Source: JAHFQJ01 sp046050125
Lineage (GTDB): Bacteria; Pseudomonadota; Gammaproteobacteria; Burkholderiales; Burkholderiaceae
DNA length: 22,422 nt
Direction: 5' to 3'
Assembly (NCBI GenBank): GCA_046050125.1
Contig: JBJOQB010000169.1
Coordinates: 1 to 22,422, forward strand
The translations under genes and the position numbers were made by a program. The notes under the pieces were generated by a model. The model had not been told where the DNA came from. It was given only the letters and a program-made list of their open reading frames with translations, and searched no databases. Shown one piece after another: positions 1-7,898 of the stretch (its first letter is position 1; each line of letters begins with the position of its first letter).

Positions 1-58
1 CAAATGGGTGAGACTCGTAAGGCATATTATCATAAGATTCTGCAATTGTATTATTCAT
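1..58 (-). CDS. Partial N-terminus, probable class I SAM-dependent methyltransferase
   Basis: Only the first 19 codons are present; the gene runs off the left edge. The frame opens with ATG at 58-56 and reads MNNTIAESYDNMPYESHPF with no stop. The SYDxxPYESHPF pattern resembles the extreme N-terminus of a family of bacterial class I SAM-dependent methyltransferases (often annotated with a methyltransferase regulatory domain), which begin with a similar YDxxPYxSxPFPQTHP segment. That family link is from memory and rests on about 12 residues, so the function is tentative. A weak purine-rich AGAAAG lies about 8 nt before the ATG on the minus strand. The gene diverges from gspE; the 265-nt AT-rich gap between them must hold both promoters, but I see no convincing consensus pair there. 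Confidence 0.5.
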   Translation of the reverse strand, partial: MNNTIAESYDNMPYESHPF

Positions 59-323
59 AAGAGTACTTTCTATCATTATATTTATTTCCTATTTACAATT
101 CTATTATTCATCTATTTTAAAATATTTGGATAACTATTCACAACATTTTAAGGAAATCACTCAAATCTTCTTAAAAAGTTTAAAATTAGCTAAGCTACAT
201 TTTATAAATCATACCTTAAACAATTTATTAAATATAGTTTATGCATATTATTAATGTTGTAAAACCACACATTTATAGCTATACTTAATTAGCCTTTTTT
301 AAAAATAAACTATTTTTATCATT

Positions 324-1712
324 ATGATTAGTTATTCTTTTGCCAAACAACATCATATTTTATATATTCATAACACTATCTATATGACAGATAAAACCAA
401 GCCAGATAGCCTAAATGAGTTAAATCGATATGGTATTATTGCAACAATTTCTTTAATTTCTGATGATGAATTCCAAGCTAAATTAGCTGAGCAGTATGGG
501 CAAGGCAATGTTGATAAAATTAATGATGAAATAAATGATAATATTGATTTATCTGAATTAGTGCAAGAAATACCACAAGACCAAGATTTACTTGAGCAAG
601 AAAATGATGCTCCAATCATTAAAATGATTAATACATTAATTACTCAAGCAATTCGTGAAAATGCATCAGATATACATATCGAATTATTTGAGAAAAAATC
701 ATTAGTAAGATTTAGGATAGATGGTATTTTAAAAGATGTAATTAGCATTCCTCAAGGCTTGCATGCTGCGATTGTATCTCGCCTAAAAATTATGTCAGAT
801 TTAGATATAGCTGAAAAACGATTACCGCAAGATGGTAGAATTGGGCTAAAAATAGCAGGCAAAAACATTGATGTACGTTTATCTAGTCTGCCTACAGCTT
901 ATGGCGAACGTATTGTTATGCGTTTACTTGAACGTAATTTAAATCGCCTGAATTTATCAACTTTGGGCATGAATCACACAACGCTAAATAACTTTAATAA
1001 ATTATTAAATTTGCCTCATGGAATTGTACTAGTTACAGGTCCTACAGGAAGTGGTAAAACTACATCATTATATGCTGGATTACTTAATATTGATGCAAAA
1101 AAAATTAATATTATGACAGTAGAAGACCCCATAGAATACGAACTACCAAATATAAATCAAACTCAAGTAAATAGTAAAATTGAATTAAGTTTCGCAAGAG
1201 TTTTACGCTCTATCTTACGTCAAGACCCTGATGTAATCATGATAGGGGAAATTCGAGACGTAGAAACAGCACAAATTGCAATTCAAGCAGCTTTAACGGG
1301 GCATTTAGTTTTAGCAACATTACACACCAATACAGCAACTAGTGCAATTACTAGATTAATTGATATGGGAATTGAGCCATTTTTGTTATCTAGCACTATT
1401 TGTGGAGTATTGGCACAGCGTTTAGTACGTAAATTATGTGATAATTGCAAACAAATTAATGCAGATGGCGTATGGCGTGCTGTTGGGTGTAGCTCATGCA
1501 ATAATACAGGGTATTTAGGGCGTACAGGCATTCATGAATTACTTATGGTCAATGATATTATGCGTAGTAAAATTCATAATAATGAAAATGAATTAGATAT
1601 TGAGCAATATGCCCAAAGTGAGGGTATGCTTTTAATGTCAGAAGATGCTAAACGCTTGATTATGTCTGGTATTACATCAGTGGAAGAGGTAGCAAGAGTG
1701 TGTAAGGATTAA
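324..1712 (+). CDS. gspE: Type II secretion system ATPase GspE-like
   Basis: Cytoplasmic hexameric AAA-type ATPase expected to power pseudopilus assembly in type II secretion (the PilB/GspE superfamily also drives type IV pili). Seen: Walker A GPTGSGKTTS at residues 239-248, an Asp box (TVEDPIEYE), an atypical Walker B (DPDVIMIGEIRD), a His box (ATLHTNTA), and a C-terminal metal-binding tetracysteine C372-x2-C375, C389-x2-C392 followed by GYLGRTGIHELL. I keep the upstream ATG at 324 because residues 3-13 (SYSFAKQHHIL) match the conserved N1-domain start of GspE (xxFAKRHGVL); an in-frame ATG at 384 would lose it. No clear Shine-Dalgarno precedes either start. The protein has 462 residues, against about 500 usual; part of the shortfall is a 13-residue loop between the Cys pairs. 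No other secretion genes are adjacent, so a pilus ATPase is the main alternative. Confidence 0.85.
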   Translation: MISYSFAKQHHILYIHNTIYMTDKTKPDSLNELNRYGIIATISLISDDEFQAKLAEQYGQGNVDKINDEINDNIDLSELVQEIPQDQDLLEQENDAPIIKMINTLITQAIRENASDIHIELFEKKSLVRFRIDGILKDVISIPQGLHAAIVSRLKIMSDLDIAEKRLPQDGRIGLKIAGKNIDVRLSSLPTAYGERIVMRLLERNLNRLNLSTLGMNHTTLNNFNKLLNLPHGIVLVTGPTGSGKTTSLYAGLLNIDAKKINIMTVEDPIEYELPNINQTQVNSKIELSFARVLRSILRQDPDVIMIGEIRDVETAQIAIQAALTGHLVLATLHTNTATSAITRLIDMGIEPFLLSSTICGVLAQRLVRKLCDNCKQINADGVWRAVGCSSCNNTGYLGRTGIHELLMVNDIMRSKIHNNENELDIEQYAQSEGMLLMSEDAKRLIMSGITSVEEVARVCKD

Positions 1713-1732
1713 GTTAATATTTAATAAAAGAA

Positions 1733-1758
1733 AAAATACCTGTAAAATCAGGTATTTT
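1733..1758. terminator. Bidirectional intrinsic terminator between gspE and purF
   Basis: Perfect 10-bp inverted repeat: AAAATACCTG (1733-1742), a 6-nt loop (1743-1748) and CAGGTATTTT (1749-1758). The stem ends in A and T runs, so both strands read as a hairpin followed by U residues. It lies 21 nt after the gspE stop and 24 nt before the purF stop, the expected place for a shared terminator of two convergent genes. Confidence 0.85.
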
Positions 1759-1781
1759 ATAATCATAATTTTTATCTAAAT

Positions 1782-3260
1782 TTAATTAGACTTGCTTCTA
1801 CTATCTTCCAATTCTTGTAAATATTCTTTTGTAATATCACCTGTTATATAACAGCCATCAAAACATGATGCATCAAAATCAGTTATTTTAGGATTAATAT
1901 CCATAACTGCTTGTTTTACTGCTTCAATCGTTTGATATACAAGCTGGTCAGCATGAATAAAATCACAAATTTCTTGATTATTACGATTACTAGCAATTAA
2001 CTCTTTTGAAGTTGGCATATCAATACCATACACATTTGGATACTTAACAGGAGGAGCGGCTGAAGCAAATATTATTTTTTTAGCACCTGCTTGCTTTGCC
2101 ATTTGTACAATTTCTAAAGATGTAGTGCCTCTTACAATTGAATCATCAATAATTAACACATTTTTATCTTTAAATTCTATATTTAGAGTATTCAACTTTT
2201 GGCGTACAGACTTTTTACGAATTGCTTGTCCAGGCATAATAAAAGTTCTACCCACATAGCGATTTTTGAAAAATCCTTCTCTGTATGACAAGCCTAATTT
2301 ATTTGCTAATTCCATAGCTGAAGGACGGCTTGAATCAGGTATTGGCATCACTACATCAATTTCGCTAACATCTATATTCTTTTTAATTTCTTCAGCTAAG
2401 TACTCGCCCATGCGTAATCTAGCCTCATATACAGGCACACCATCAATACAAGAATCAGGTCTAGCAAGGTAAATATATTCAAATATACATGGTACTAATT
2501 TTGGCTCAACGCCTATATCATTTTTTGTATATTCTTTTGAGAATAAATTATGTTTAGTATCTATGAAAACCGCTTCTGCAGGCTTAATATCTCGCTCAAA
2601 CTTAAATCCCAATCCATCAATTGCTACAGATTCAGATGCAAACATATAATCTATACCTTCATCATTAGTTTGTGAACCTAATACTAATGGTCTAATACCA
2701 TAAGGGTCTCTAAATGCTAATAATCCATAACCAGCAATAATAATCAATACGCTGTAAGCACCTTTAACACGACAGTGTACACCTTGCACAGCCTTAAATA
2801 TCATATCTGGGGTTAAGGGTAATGAATTAGAATTTTTATGTAATTCATCAGCAAATACATTCAATAAAATTTCAGAATCAGAACTAGTATTTATATGCCT
2901 TCTGTCATTTTCAAACATAGACTGGCGTAATTGAGCTGTATTGGTTAAATTACCATTATGTACAAGCATTAAACCAAATGGAGCATTTACATAAAAAGGT
3001 TGAGCCTCTTCCTCACTATCAGGATTACCTGCAGTAGGGTAACGCACTTGACCCAAGCCAATAGTACCAGGTAAAGCACGCATATTGCGAGTACGGAACA
3101 CATCTTTAACTAAACCATTTGCCTTATGCATAAAAAAATTATTATTATGCATCGTAGCGATACCTGCGGCATCTTGCCCTCTATGTTGCAATAATAATAA
3201 ACTATCATAAACCAACTGATTAACAGGACTATGGGAAATAATGCCACTAATTCCGCACAT
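1782..3260 (-). CDS. purF: Amidophosphoribosyltransferase PurF
   Basis: First committed enzyme of purine synthesis: transfers glutamine-derived ammonia to PRPP, giving 5-phosphoribosylamine. Seen: an N-terminal Ntn glutaminase domain starting MCGISGI, with HRGQDAAGI and SSDSEILLN motifs; a PRTase domain with the PRPP-binding motif VLIIDDSIVRGTTS near residues 365-378; and the C-terminal CFDGCYITGDI typical of proteobacterial PurF. Start: the longest frame begins at TTG 3266 (MSMCGI), but the catalytic Cys must become residue 1 after Met removal, so ATG at 3260 is correct; AAAGGA sits 8 nt before it. This gives 492 residues, close to the E. coli length (about 505). It lies 125 nt downstream of recR on the same strand; that gap has TATAAT-like boxes and could hold its own promoter. 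No PurR-type palindrome was seen. Confidence 0.96.
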   Translation of the reverse strand: MCGISGIISHSPVNQLVYDSLLLLQHRGQDAAGIATMHNNNFFMHKANGLVKDVFRTRNMRALPGTIGLGQVRYPTAGNPDSEEEAQPFYVNAPFGLMLVHNGNLTNTAQLRQSMFENDRRHINTSSDSEILLNVFADELHKNSNSLPLTPDMIFKAVQGVHCRVKGAYSVLIIIAGYGLLAFRDPYGIRPLVLGSQTNDEGIDYMFASESVAIDGLGFKFERDIKPAEAVFIDTKHNLFSKEYTKNDIGVEPKLVPCIFEYIYLARPDSCIDGVPVYEARLRMGEYLAEEIKKNIDVSEIDVVMPIPDSSRPSAMELANKLGLSYREGFFKNRYVGRTFIMPGQAIRKKSVRQKLNTLNIEFKDKNVLIIDDSIVRGTTSLEIVQMAKQAGAKKIIFASAAPPVKYPNVYGIDMPTSKELIASNRNNQEICDFIHADQLVYQTIEAVKQAVMDINPKITDFDASCFDGCYITGDITKEYLQELEDSRSKSN

Positions 3261-3385
3261 ACTCAATTTCCTTTGTATTTAAAATTTTTTATATATTGTA
3301 TTATAACTCTTTATGTAAATAATGGGAAATTATAGTATATACCTACAATTAATAGTATAAAGTGTAAAAGTATAAAAAAATTATT

Positions 3386-3982
3386 CTAAACTGTACGCCT
3401 ATCAACTAAAGCTCTAGCAATTGTATTAATATCAACATATTCTAAATCACTACCAGCAGGTACACCCCTTGCCAAGCGTGATACATTAACACCTTTTTTA
3501 TGTAAAATATCTGCAATATAGTAAGCAGTAGTTTCACCCTCAGTAGTAAATCCTGTAGCTAGAATTACCTCTTTTACATCTTCATGCATGGCTCTTTCAA
3601 TCATTTTCTCAAATGCAATATCTTGAGGACCAATTCCATCTAATGGCATTAATTTACCCATTAAAACAAAATATTTACCATTATAACTTTGAGTTTGTTC
3701 AAGCATATGCAAATCAATTGGCATTTCAACAATACACAATTTTGAGCTGTCTCTACGCTTGTTTTCACAAATATGGCAAATATCATTTTCACATAAAGTA
3801 TTACAATCTCTACAATTTTTTATATTTTGTAAGCTATATAAAATAACTTCTGCTAAATGCTTAGCCTTTTCTCTATTGCTATGTAGTAGATGATAAGCCA
3901 TGCGAGTTGCAGAGCGAGGCCCCACACTTGGTAAAATTCTAAGTGCAGAGATTAATTGTTCAATAATATTTATTTCAGACAT
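3386..3982 (-). CDS. recR: Recombination mediator protein RecR
   Basis: Acts with RecF and RecO to load RecA on gapped single-stranded DNA; forms a DNA-encircling ring. Seen in order: an N-terminal helix-hairpin-helix (LRILPSVGPRSATRMAYHLL), a zinc finger C-x2-C-x8-C-x2-C (CRDC...CHIC, with one extra Cys inside the loop), a Toprim domain opening LCIVEMPIDLHMLEQT with MPLDGIGP, and a conserved C-terminus (TAYYIADIL...VSRLARGVPAGSDLEYVD). Full length at 198 residues, against 201 in E. coli. The start is the only plausible ATG; the Shine-Dalgarno is weak. In many proteobacteria recR follows dnaX and ybaB; here neither is present, and recR sits alone between purF and the divergent suhB. Confidence 0.96.
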   Translation of the reverse strand: MSEINIIEQLISALRILPSVGPRSATRMAYHLLHSNREKAKHLAEVILYSLQNIKNCRDCNTLCENDICHICENKRRDSSKLCIVEMPIDLHMLEQTQSYNGKYFVLMGKLMPLDGIGPQDIAFEKMIERAMHEDVKEVILATGFTTEGETTAYYIADILHKKGVNVSRLARGVPAGSDLEYVDINTIARALVDRRTV

Positions 3983-4175
3983 AATATAATGATAGAGATT
4001 TTAGAATATATAAAGCCAAATAGATTAACTATACACATCTTTTTTATGTTATAATCCAATTATAATGCTCTTAATAAACTTACTCAATCTACTTTTGACT
4101 ACATATAATATTGATATGAATATAATAATCAAAATTATTTTAGTATAAAAGCTCAGAATAAATTACGGACTTGCT

Positions 4176-5006
4176 ATGAATAATACATTACATAATACTA
4201 ATTCTCACCCAATGTTAAACACTGCAATTAAAGCAGTAAGAAGAGCAGGAAGCTTAATCAACAAAGCAAGTCTTGATATTGCTAGCATAGCAAGTGCTAG
4301 AAAAAATGACGGTTCTTTAGTAAGTGAAATTGATAACAGCGTTCAAGCTGAAATTCTGGATATACTAATGAATGTTTATCCACAACATCAATTTATTGCT
4401 GAAGAAAATCATTTCTCAAATATAGATTTAAATAAAGAATACACATGGTATATTGACCCAATTGATGGGACAAGCAACTTTATTCATGGATTTGACTACT
4501 ATGCAATTTCAATTGCTGTGGCTAGAGGAAATGCATTAGAACACGCTGTTATATACAACCCAAATACTGATGAATTATTTACTGCAAGTAAAGGACGTGG
4601 TGCATACTTAAATAACCGCCGTATACGTGTAAATTCACGCATTAAATTATCTGATGCACTAGTAGCAACTTCATTTTTACATAAAAAAAATATTAGCGAA
4701 CAAAAAGACGTACAATTATATTTAGATATTACACAAGCTGCTGCTGGTATTCGTCGTACAGGTTCAATTGCACTTGATTTAGCTTATGTTGCATGCGGTA
4801 GATTTGATGCATTCTTTGATAAAAACTTGTATTCATGGGATATAGCTGCAGGTATGTTACTAGTAAAAGAAGCGGGCGGGTTAATTGGTAATTTTAATGG
4901 CGATAGTGCAAATGATGTTGAAATTATTGCAAATAAGCAACTTTTAGCAGCAAATAGTAGAATATTTGCAGGATTAGTATCAAACTTAAATACCAATAAT
5001 AAATAA
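4176..5006 (+). CDS. suhB: Inositol-1-monophosphatase family protein SuhB
   Basis: Mg-dependent sugar/inositol phosphate phosphatase; in E. coli SuhB also joins the rRNA antitermination complex with NusA. Seen: metal-binding residues E76/E77, the WYIDPIDGTSNF motif with D94 and D97, and the second motif SWDIAAGMLLVKEAGG with D222. Spacing matches the E. coli protein with about ten extra N-terminal residues (MNNTLHNTNSHPMLN against MHPMLN). The ATG at 4176 is preceded by ACGGA with 6 nt spacing; an internal Met13 is possible but would remove HP, which E. coli also has. Upstream, TTGACT (4095-4100) and TATAAT (4121-4126) are visible, but their 20-bp spacing is too long for a confident promoter. 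galU follows after 3 nt, suggesting translational coupling. Confidence 0.95.
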   Translation: MNNTLHNTNSHPMLNTAIKAVRRAGSLINKASLDIASIASARKNDGSLVSEIDNSVQAEILDILMNVYPQHQFIAEENHFSNIDLNKEYTWYIDPIDGTSNFIHGFDYYAISIAVARGNALEHAVIYNPNTDELFTASKGRGAYLNNRRIRVNSRIKLSDALVATSFLHKKNISEQKDVQLYLDITQAAAGIRRTGSIALDLAYVACGRFDAFFDKNLYSWDIAAGMLLVKEAGGLIGNFNGDSANDVEIIANKQLLAANSRIFAGLVSNLNTNNK

Positions 5007-5009
5007 TAT

Positions 5010-5897
5010 ATGTATATGCATAAAAAAATATCTAAAGCTGTATTTCCTGTTGCTGGACTTGGTACACGCTTTTTACCTGCAACAAAAGCAAGCCCTAAAG
5101 AAATGCTAACGGTTGTGGATAAGCCACTGATTCAGTATGCAGTAGAAGAAGCAATTGCAGCAGGCATTACAGAACTTATATTTGTTACAGGTAGAAATAA
5201 AAGAGCAATTGAAGACCATTTTGACAAAGCCTACGAGTTAGAAGCTGAATTAATTGCTAAAAATAAAACTGAATTACTTGAATTAGTTCGCTCAATTAAA
5301 CCTGCTCATGTAGATTGTTTTTATGTAAGGCAACCTGAAGCATTAGGATTAGGGCATGCCGTGTTATGTGCTGAAAAACTAATTGGAAATGAGCCATTTG
5401 CTATATTTTTAGCTGATGATTTACTAGTTGGAACTCCACCTGTAATGCAACAAATGGTGGATATATATCATCATTATTGCTGTAGTGTAATTGGTGTTGA
5501 GAAAATTGAACCTAGCCAAAGTAAATCATATGGTGTTGTTGCAGGCAAACTATGGGAAGAGTCTTTAGTGAAGCTTTCTGGAATTATTGAAAAACCAAAA
5601 CCAGAAGATGCACCATCAAATTTAGGCGTAGTTGGTCGTTATATATTAACTCCACGTATATTTGAGCATATAAAGCAAATTAAATCAGGTGCAGGTGGAG
5701 AAATACAACTTACTGATGCAATTGCAAGATTACTTACTGAAGAACAGGTGCTAGCATATGCATATGACGGTATACGTTATGATTGTGGTAGTAAAATAGG
5801 CTATTTAAAGGCAACTTTAGATTTGGCACTAAAGCATGATGAATGTGGGCAAGAATTTTTACAATTCTTGAAATCAAAGCAAGATATCTTAGCATAA
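5010..5897 (+). CDS. galU: UTP-glucose-1-phosphate uridylyltransferase GalU
   Basis: Makes UDP-glucose from UTP and glucose-1-phosphate, feeding lipopolysaccharide and other glycan synthesis. Seen: the nucleotidyltransferase signature AGLGTRFLPATKASPKEML with DKPLIQYAVEEAIAAGI, then VRQPEALGLGHAVLCAE, the DD metal-binding site in FLADDLLVG, GIIEKPKPEDAPSNLGVVGRY, and the C-terminal GGEIQLTDAIARLL and YDCGSKIGYLKA. Length (295) is close to E. coli GalU (302). The start at 5010 lies 3 nt after the suhB stop; a second ATG at 5016 is equally possible and changes the product by two residues. No independent ribosome-binding site is evident, consistent with coupling to suhB. Confidence 0.96.
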   Translation: MYMHKKISKAVFPVAGLGTRFLPATKASPKEMLTVVDKPLIQYAVEEAIAAGITELIFVTGRNKRAIEDHFDKAYELEAELIAKNKTELLELVRSIKPAHVDCFYVRQPEALGLGHAVLCAEKLIGNEPFAIFLADDLLVGTPPVMQQMVDIYHHYCCSVIGVEKIEPSQSKSYGVVAGKLWEESLVKLSGIIEKPKPEDAPSNLGVVGRYILTPRIFEHIKQIKSGAGGEIQLTDAIARLLTEEQVLAYAYDGIRYDCGSKIGYLKATLDLALKHDECGQEFLQFLKSKQDILA

Positions 5898-5905
5898 TAA
5901 ATATA

Positions 5906-5961
5906 TATCAATAATATATGGCTTAGATAGCCGTGGAGTTTTATCTAGCTGTATATTGATA
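5906..5961. repeat. Imperfect hairpin after galU carrying GATAGCCG...TCTAGCT
   Basis: Between the convergent galU and phoB genes. TATCAATA (5906-5913) pairs with TATTGATA (5954-5961); further in, GCT (5921-5923) pairs with AGC (5947-5949) and AGATA (5925-5929) with TATCT (5942-5946), leaving a 12-nt loop. No strong T run follows on either strand, so this is not a classic intrinsic terminator, though it may end transcripts or stabilise 3' ends. The core GATAGCCG (5926-5933) and TCTAGCT (5944-5950) recurs in the same order at 20531-20559, which suggests a dispersed element. Confidence 0.55.
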
Positions 5962-5998
5962 AATAATCTTAATAACTTAAATCAAATATCAATATATT

Positions 5999-6712
5999 CT
6001 AAATTATTTTTTTAATTTTATAGCCAAATCCTCTTACTGTTTCAATTGAATTAGCACAAATTCCTGTTTTATCAACTAGATTTATGGCTTGACGTAAACG
6101 CTTAATTTGAACATCAACTGTTCTTTCATCAATGTCTCCAATATCATGCCAAACATGATTTAATAGCTCTGCCCTTGAATATACCCTATCTGGATGTTGC
6201 ATTAAAAAGCTTAAAAGCTTAAATTCAGTTGGGCTTAAATCAATAAATATTTGGATTGAAGTATCAGAATACTGTAAATATACTTGTTTATTTTGGTTAT
6301 TCAAATATATATTATTGATAGAATATAACTGCTCTAAACCTATTCTACGAATAACAGATTTTACTCTTGCAACTACTTGTTTAGGTGAAAATGGTTTGTA
6401 GATGTAATCATCAGCACCAGCATCTAATCCTGCGATAGTATCGTCTTCGCTTTGCCTTGCGGTTAGCATGAGTACAGGAATATCTTTGGTTGAAGTATTT
6501 GATTTTAACTCTTTTAAGAATGATATACCACTTTGTTTTGGTAACATCCAATCAAGAATTATAAGATGAATTATATTATCTGAAAGGCTAGACCTAGCAT
6601 GCTGGACATCAACTGCTTTAATACAATTAAGTCCAGCACTACTCAAATTTATATACAATATCTCAGCTATGTTGTAATCATCTTCAATAATTAAAACATT
6701 AGGTAAGAACAT
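5999..6712 (-). CDS. phoB: Phosphate regulon response regulator PhoB
   Basis: OmpR/PhoB-class transcription factor. Receiver domain: acidic pair E10/D11, phospho-acceptor D54 in LDWMLP, T84 and K106 (ADDYIYKPFSPKQVVARVKSVIRR, very close to E. coli PhoB). DNA-binding winged helix: LSPTEFKLLSFLMQHPDRVYSR, then DERTVDVQIKRLRQAI and ETVRGFGYKI. Length 237, against 229 in E. coli. The start ATG at 6712 has only a weak purine stretch before it. It is the last gene of the minus-strand phosphate block, 25 nt after the RRM gene. Its usual partner kinase gene phoR is not downstream: the next 100 nt hold a hairpin and then galU in the opposite direction. PhoR may be encoded elsewhere. Confidence 0.94.
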   Translation of the reverse strand: MFLPNVLIIEDDYNIAEILYINLSSAGLNCIKAVDVQHARSSLSDNIIHLIILDWMLPKQSGISFLKELKSNTSTKDIPVLMLTARQSEDDTIAGLDAGADDYIYKPFSPKQVVARVKSVIRRIGLEQLYSINNIYLNNQNKQVYLQYSDTSIQIFIDLSPTEFKLLSFLMQHPDRVYSRAELLNHVWHDIGDIDERTVDVQIKRLRQAINLVDKTGICANSIETVRGFGYKIKKII

Positions 6713-6737
6713 ATACTTTCAGTGAAAGTTTTGTATA

Positions 6738-7010
6738 TTAGAAACGAGATTGACGTGGAGGTCTAGCTGGTTTATCTTGAGCTGGGTTAATACGAGCAGC
6801 TCTACCTTGGATTTCTTTACCATTTAAAGCATTAATCGCATTGTTAGCTTCTTGTTCGTTTTCCATTGTTACGAAACCGAAACCTTTTGAACGACGTGTT
6901 TCTCTATCCATAACGATGTTAGCTTTAGCAACTGAACCATATGGGCTAAACATATCAATTAAATCTTCAGCTGTTGTTTTGTAAGGTAGGTTTCCTACGT
7001 AAATATCCAT
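6738..7010 (-). CDS. Small single-RRM RNA-binding protein
   Basis: A 90-residue RNA-recognition-motif protein, expected to bind single-stranded RNA in the cytoplasm. Seen: RNP2 (IYVGNL) at the start, RNP1 (KGFGFVTM) in the middle, the typical ETRRSKGFGFV stretch, and a short basic tail (PARPPRQSRF). Such proteins occur in cyanobacteria and various proteobacteria, often cold-linked. The open frame extends to 7094, but the RRM fold begins at Met29 of that frame and AAAGGA lies 7 nt before the ATG at 7010, so I take 7010. It lies between phoU (142 nt upstream) and phoB (25 nt downstream), an unusual site. The 19 nt covering its Shine-Dalgarno and start are identical to those of phoU. Its long leader contains a stable hairpin and may carry its own promoter. 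Confidence 0.93.
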   Translation of the reverse strand: MDIYVGNLPYKTTAEDLIDMFSPYGSVAKANIVMDRETRRSKGFGFVTMENEQEANNAINALNGKEIQGRAARINPAQDKPARPPRQSRF

Positions 7011-7081
7011 TTTATTTCCTTTATTTGCGTTAACATAAATTATCATCAAGCACCTACGCAAACAGACAATACTTGTGAACG

Positions 7082-7102
7082 ATTGCATTACCATAATGCA
7101 AT
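7082..7102 (-). other. Perfect 9-bp hairpin or palindrome in the RRM gene leader
   Basis: ATTGCATTA (7082-7090), cca, TAATGCAAT (7094-7102). It lies 51 nt beyond the phoU stop and 72 nt before the RRM start. On the plus strand it is followed by a T run, but no plus-strand gene ends here; on the minus strand no T run follows, so it is unlikely to terminate the phoU transcript. It could be an RNA stem in the leader, a 3'-end stabiliser for upstream pho mRNA, or a DNA operator with half-site TTGCATTA. Confidence 0.55.
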
Positions 7103-7152
7103 ATTTTTTACTTAGCTAATTATTTGTTAACTTATAACTAACTACTTTAATT

Positions 7153-7854
7153 TTAATTCAATGCATGCTTTTGTTTATTTTCCATTGTTTGATGCCTAAC
7201 ATCTTTACCTTTTACAATGTAAATTACAAACTCTGCAATATTTTTAGCATGGTCGCCAATTCTTTCAATTGCCTTGCCTATAAACAAGAAATCCAAACCA
7301 CTAGATATAATTCTTGGGTCTTCCATCATATAGGTTACAAGCTTTCTTACAAATGCACGGAATTCATCATCAATTGCTCTGTCTTCTTGCATGATTTGTA
7401 TTGCAGCATTAACATCAAGCCTAGCAAAAGCATCTAATGCTCTTCTCAACGAACCTAATGCTAACTGCCCTGCAACTTTTAGTTCTGCAAAATTTATTAT
7501 TTGAGCATTTGAGTTTTCTAAAATGCGTTTTATTAATTTTGATATTTTTACAGCCTCATCACCCGCTCTTTCTAAATTTGTTGTTGTTTTAGAAATTGCC
7601 ATAATTAAGCGTAAATCTTTAGCTGTAGGTTGGCGACGCACAATGATATTATTGCATTCGCCATCAACTTCTAATTCAAGCTGATTTAATTGCTGTTCAT
7701 AAGCAAAAACGCTATCTGCCAAAGATAAGTCAAAGCTTTGTAGTGCTTGTAATGATGTAGATAACTGATTTTCAACTAATCCACCCATTTCTAGTAGCTT
7801 AGTGCATATATCATTTAAATCAGCATCAAATTGACTTGATAAGTGCTTGTCCAT
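7153..7854 (-). CDS. phoU: Phosphate signalling protein PhoU
   Basis: Cytoplasmic regulator linking the Pst transporter to PhoR, damping the phosphate response when phosphate is ample. All-helical with two similar three-helix bundles; each carries the family's metal-binding signature, seen as NLERAGDEAVKISKLIK in the first half and IERIGDHAKNIAEFVIYIVKGKDVRH in the second. Length 233, against 241 in E. coli. The start ATG at 7854 is well supported by AAAGGA 7 nt upstream. It follows pstB by 44 nt on the same strand and is probably cotranscribed with pstCAB. Confidence 0.96.
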   Translation of the reverse strand: MDKHLSSQFDADLNDICTKLLEMGGLVENQLSTSLQALQSFDLSLADSVFAYEQQLNQLELEVDGECNNIIVRRQPTAKDLRLIMAISKTTTNLERAGDEAVKISKLIKRILENSNAQIINFAELKVAGQLALGSLRRALDAFARLDVNAAIQIMQEDRAIDDEFRAFVRKLVTYMMEDPRIISSGLDFLFIGKAIERIGDHAKNIAEFVIYIVKGKDVRHQTMENKQKHALN

Positions 7855-7898
7855 TTTATTTCCTTTATATCAACCAATAACTATAATAGTTTAGTTAA

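Noticed and set aside
3261..3266. TTG start two codons upstream for purF
   Set aside because: It would place two residues before Met-Cys and block exposure of the catalytic N-terminal Cys; ATG 3260 has the better-spaced ribosome-binding site.
3267..3385. TATAAT-like boxes upstream of purF
   Set aside because: Several are present but none has a -35 at proper spacing; a purF promoter is likely but I cannot place it.
4095..4126. TTGACT and TATAAT upstream of suhB as a promoter
   Set aside because: The 20-bp spacing is outside the usual 16-18 bp, and such boxes are frequent in AT-rich DNA; mentioned only under suhB.
7011..7094. Upstream extension of the RRM protein to ATG 7094
   Set aside because: The extension is unlike RRM proteins, its start lies inside a hairpin arm, and the internal ATG at 7010 has a clear Shine-Dalgarno.
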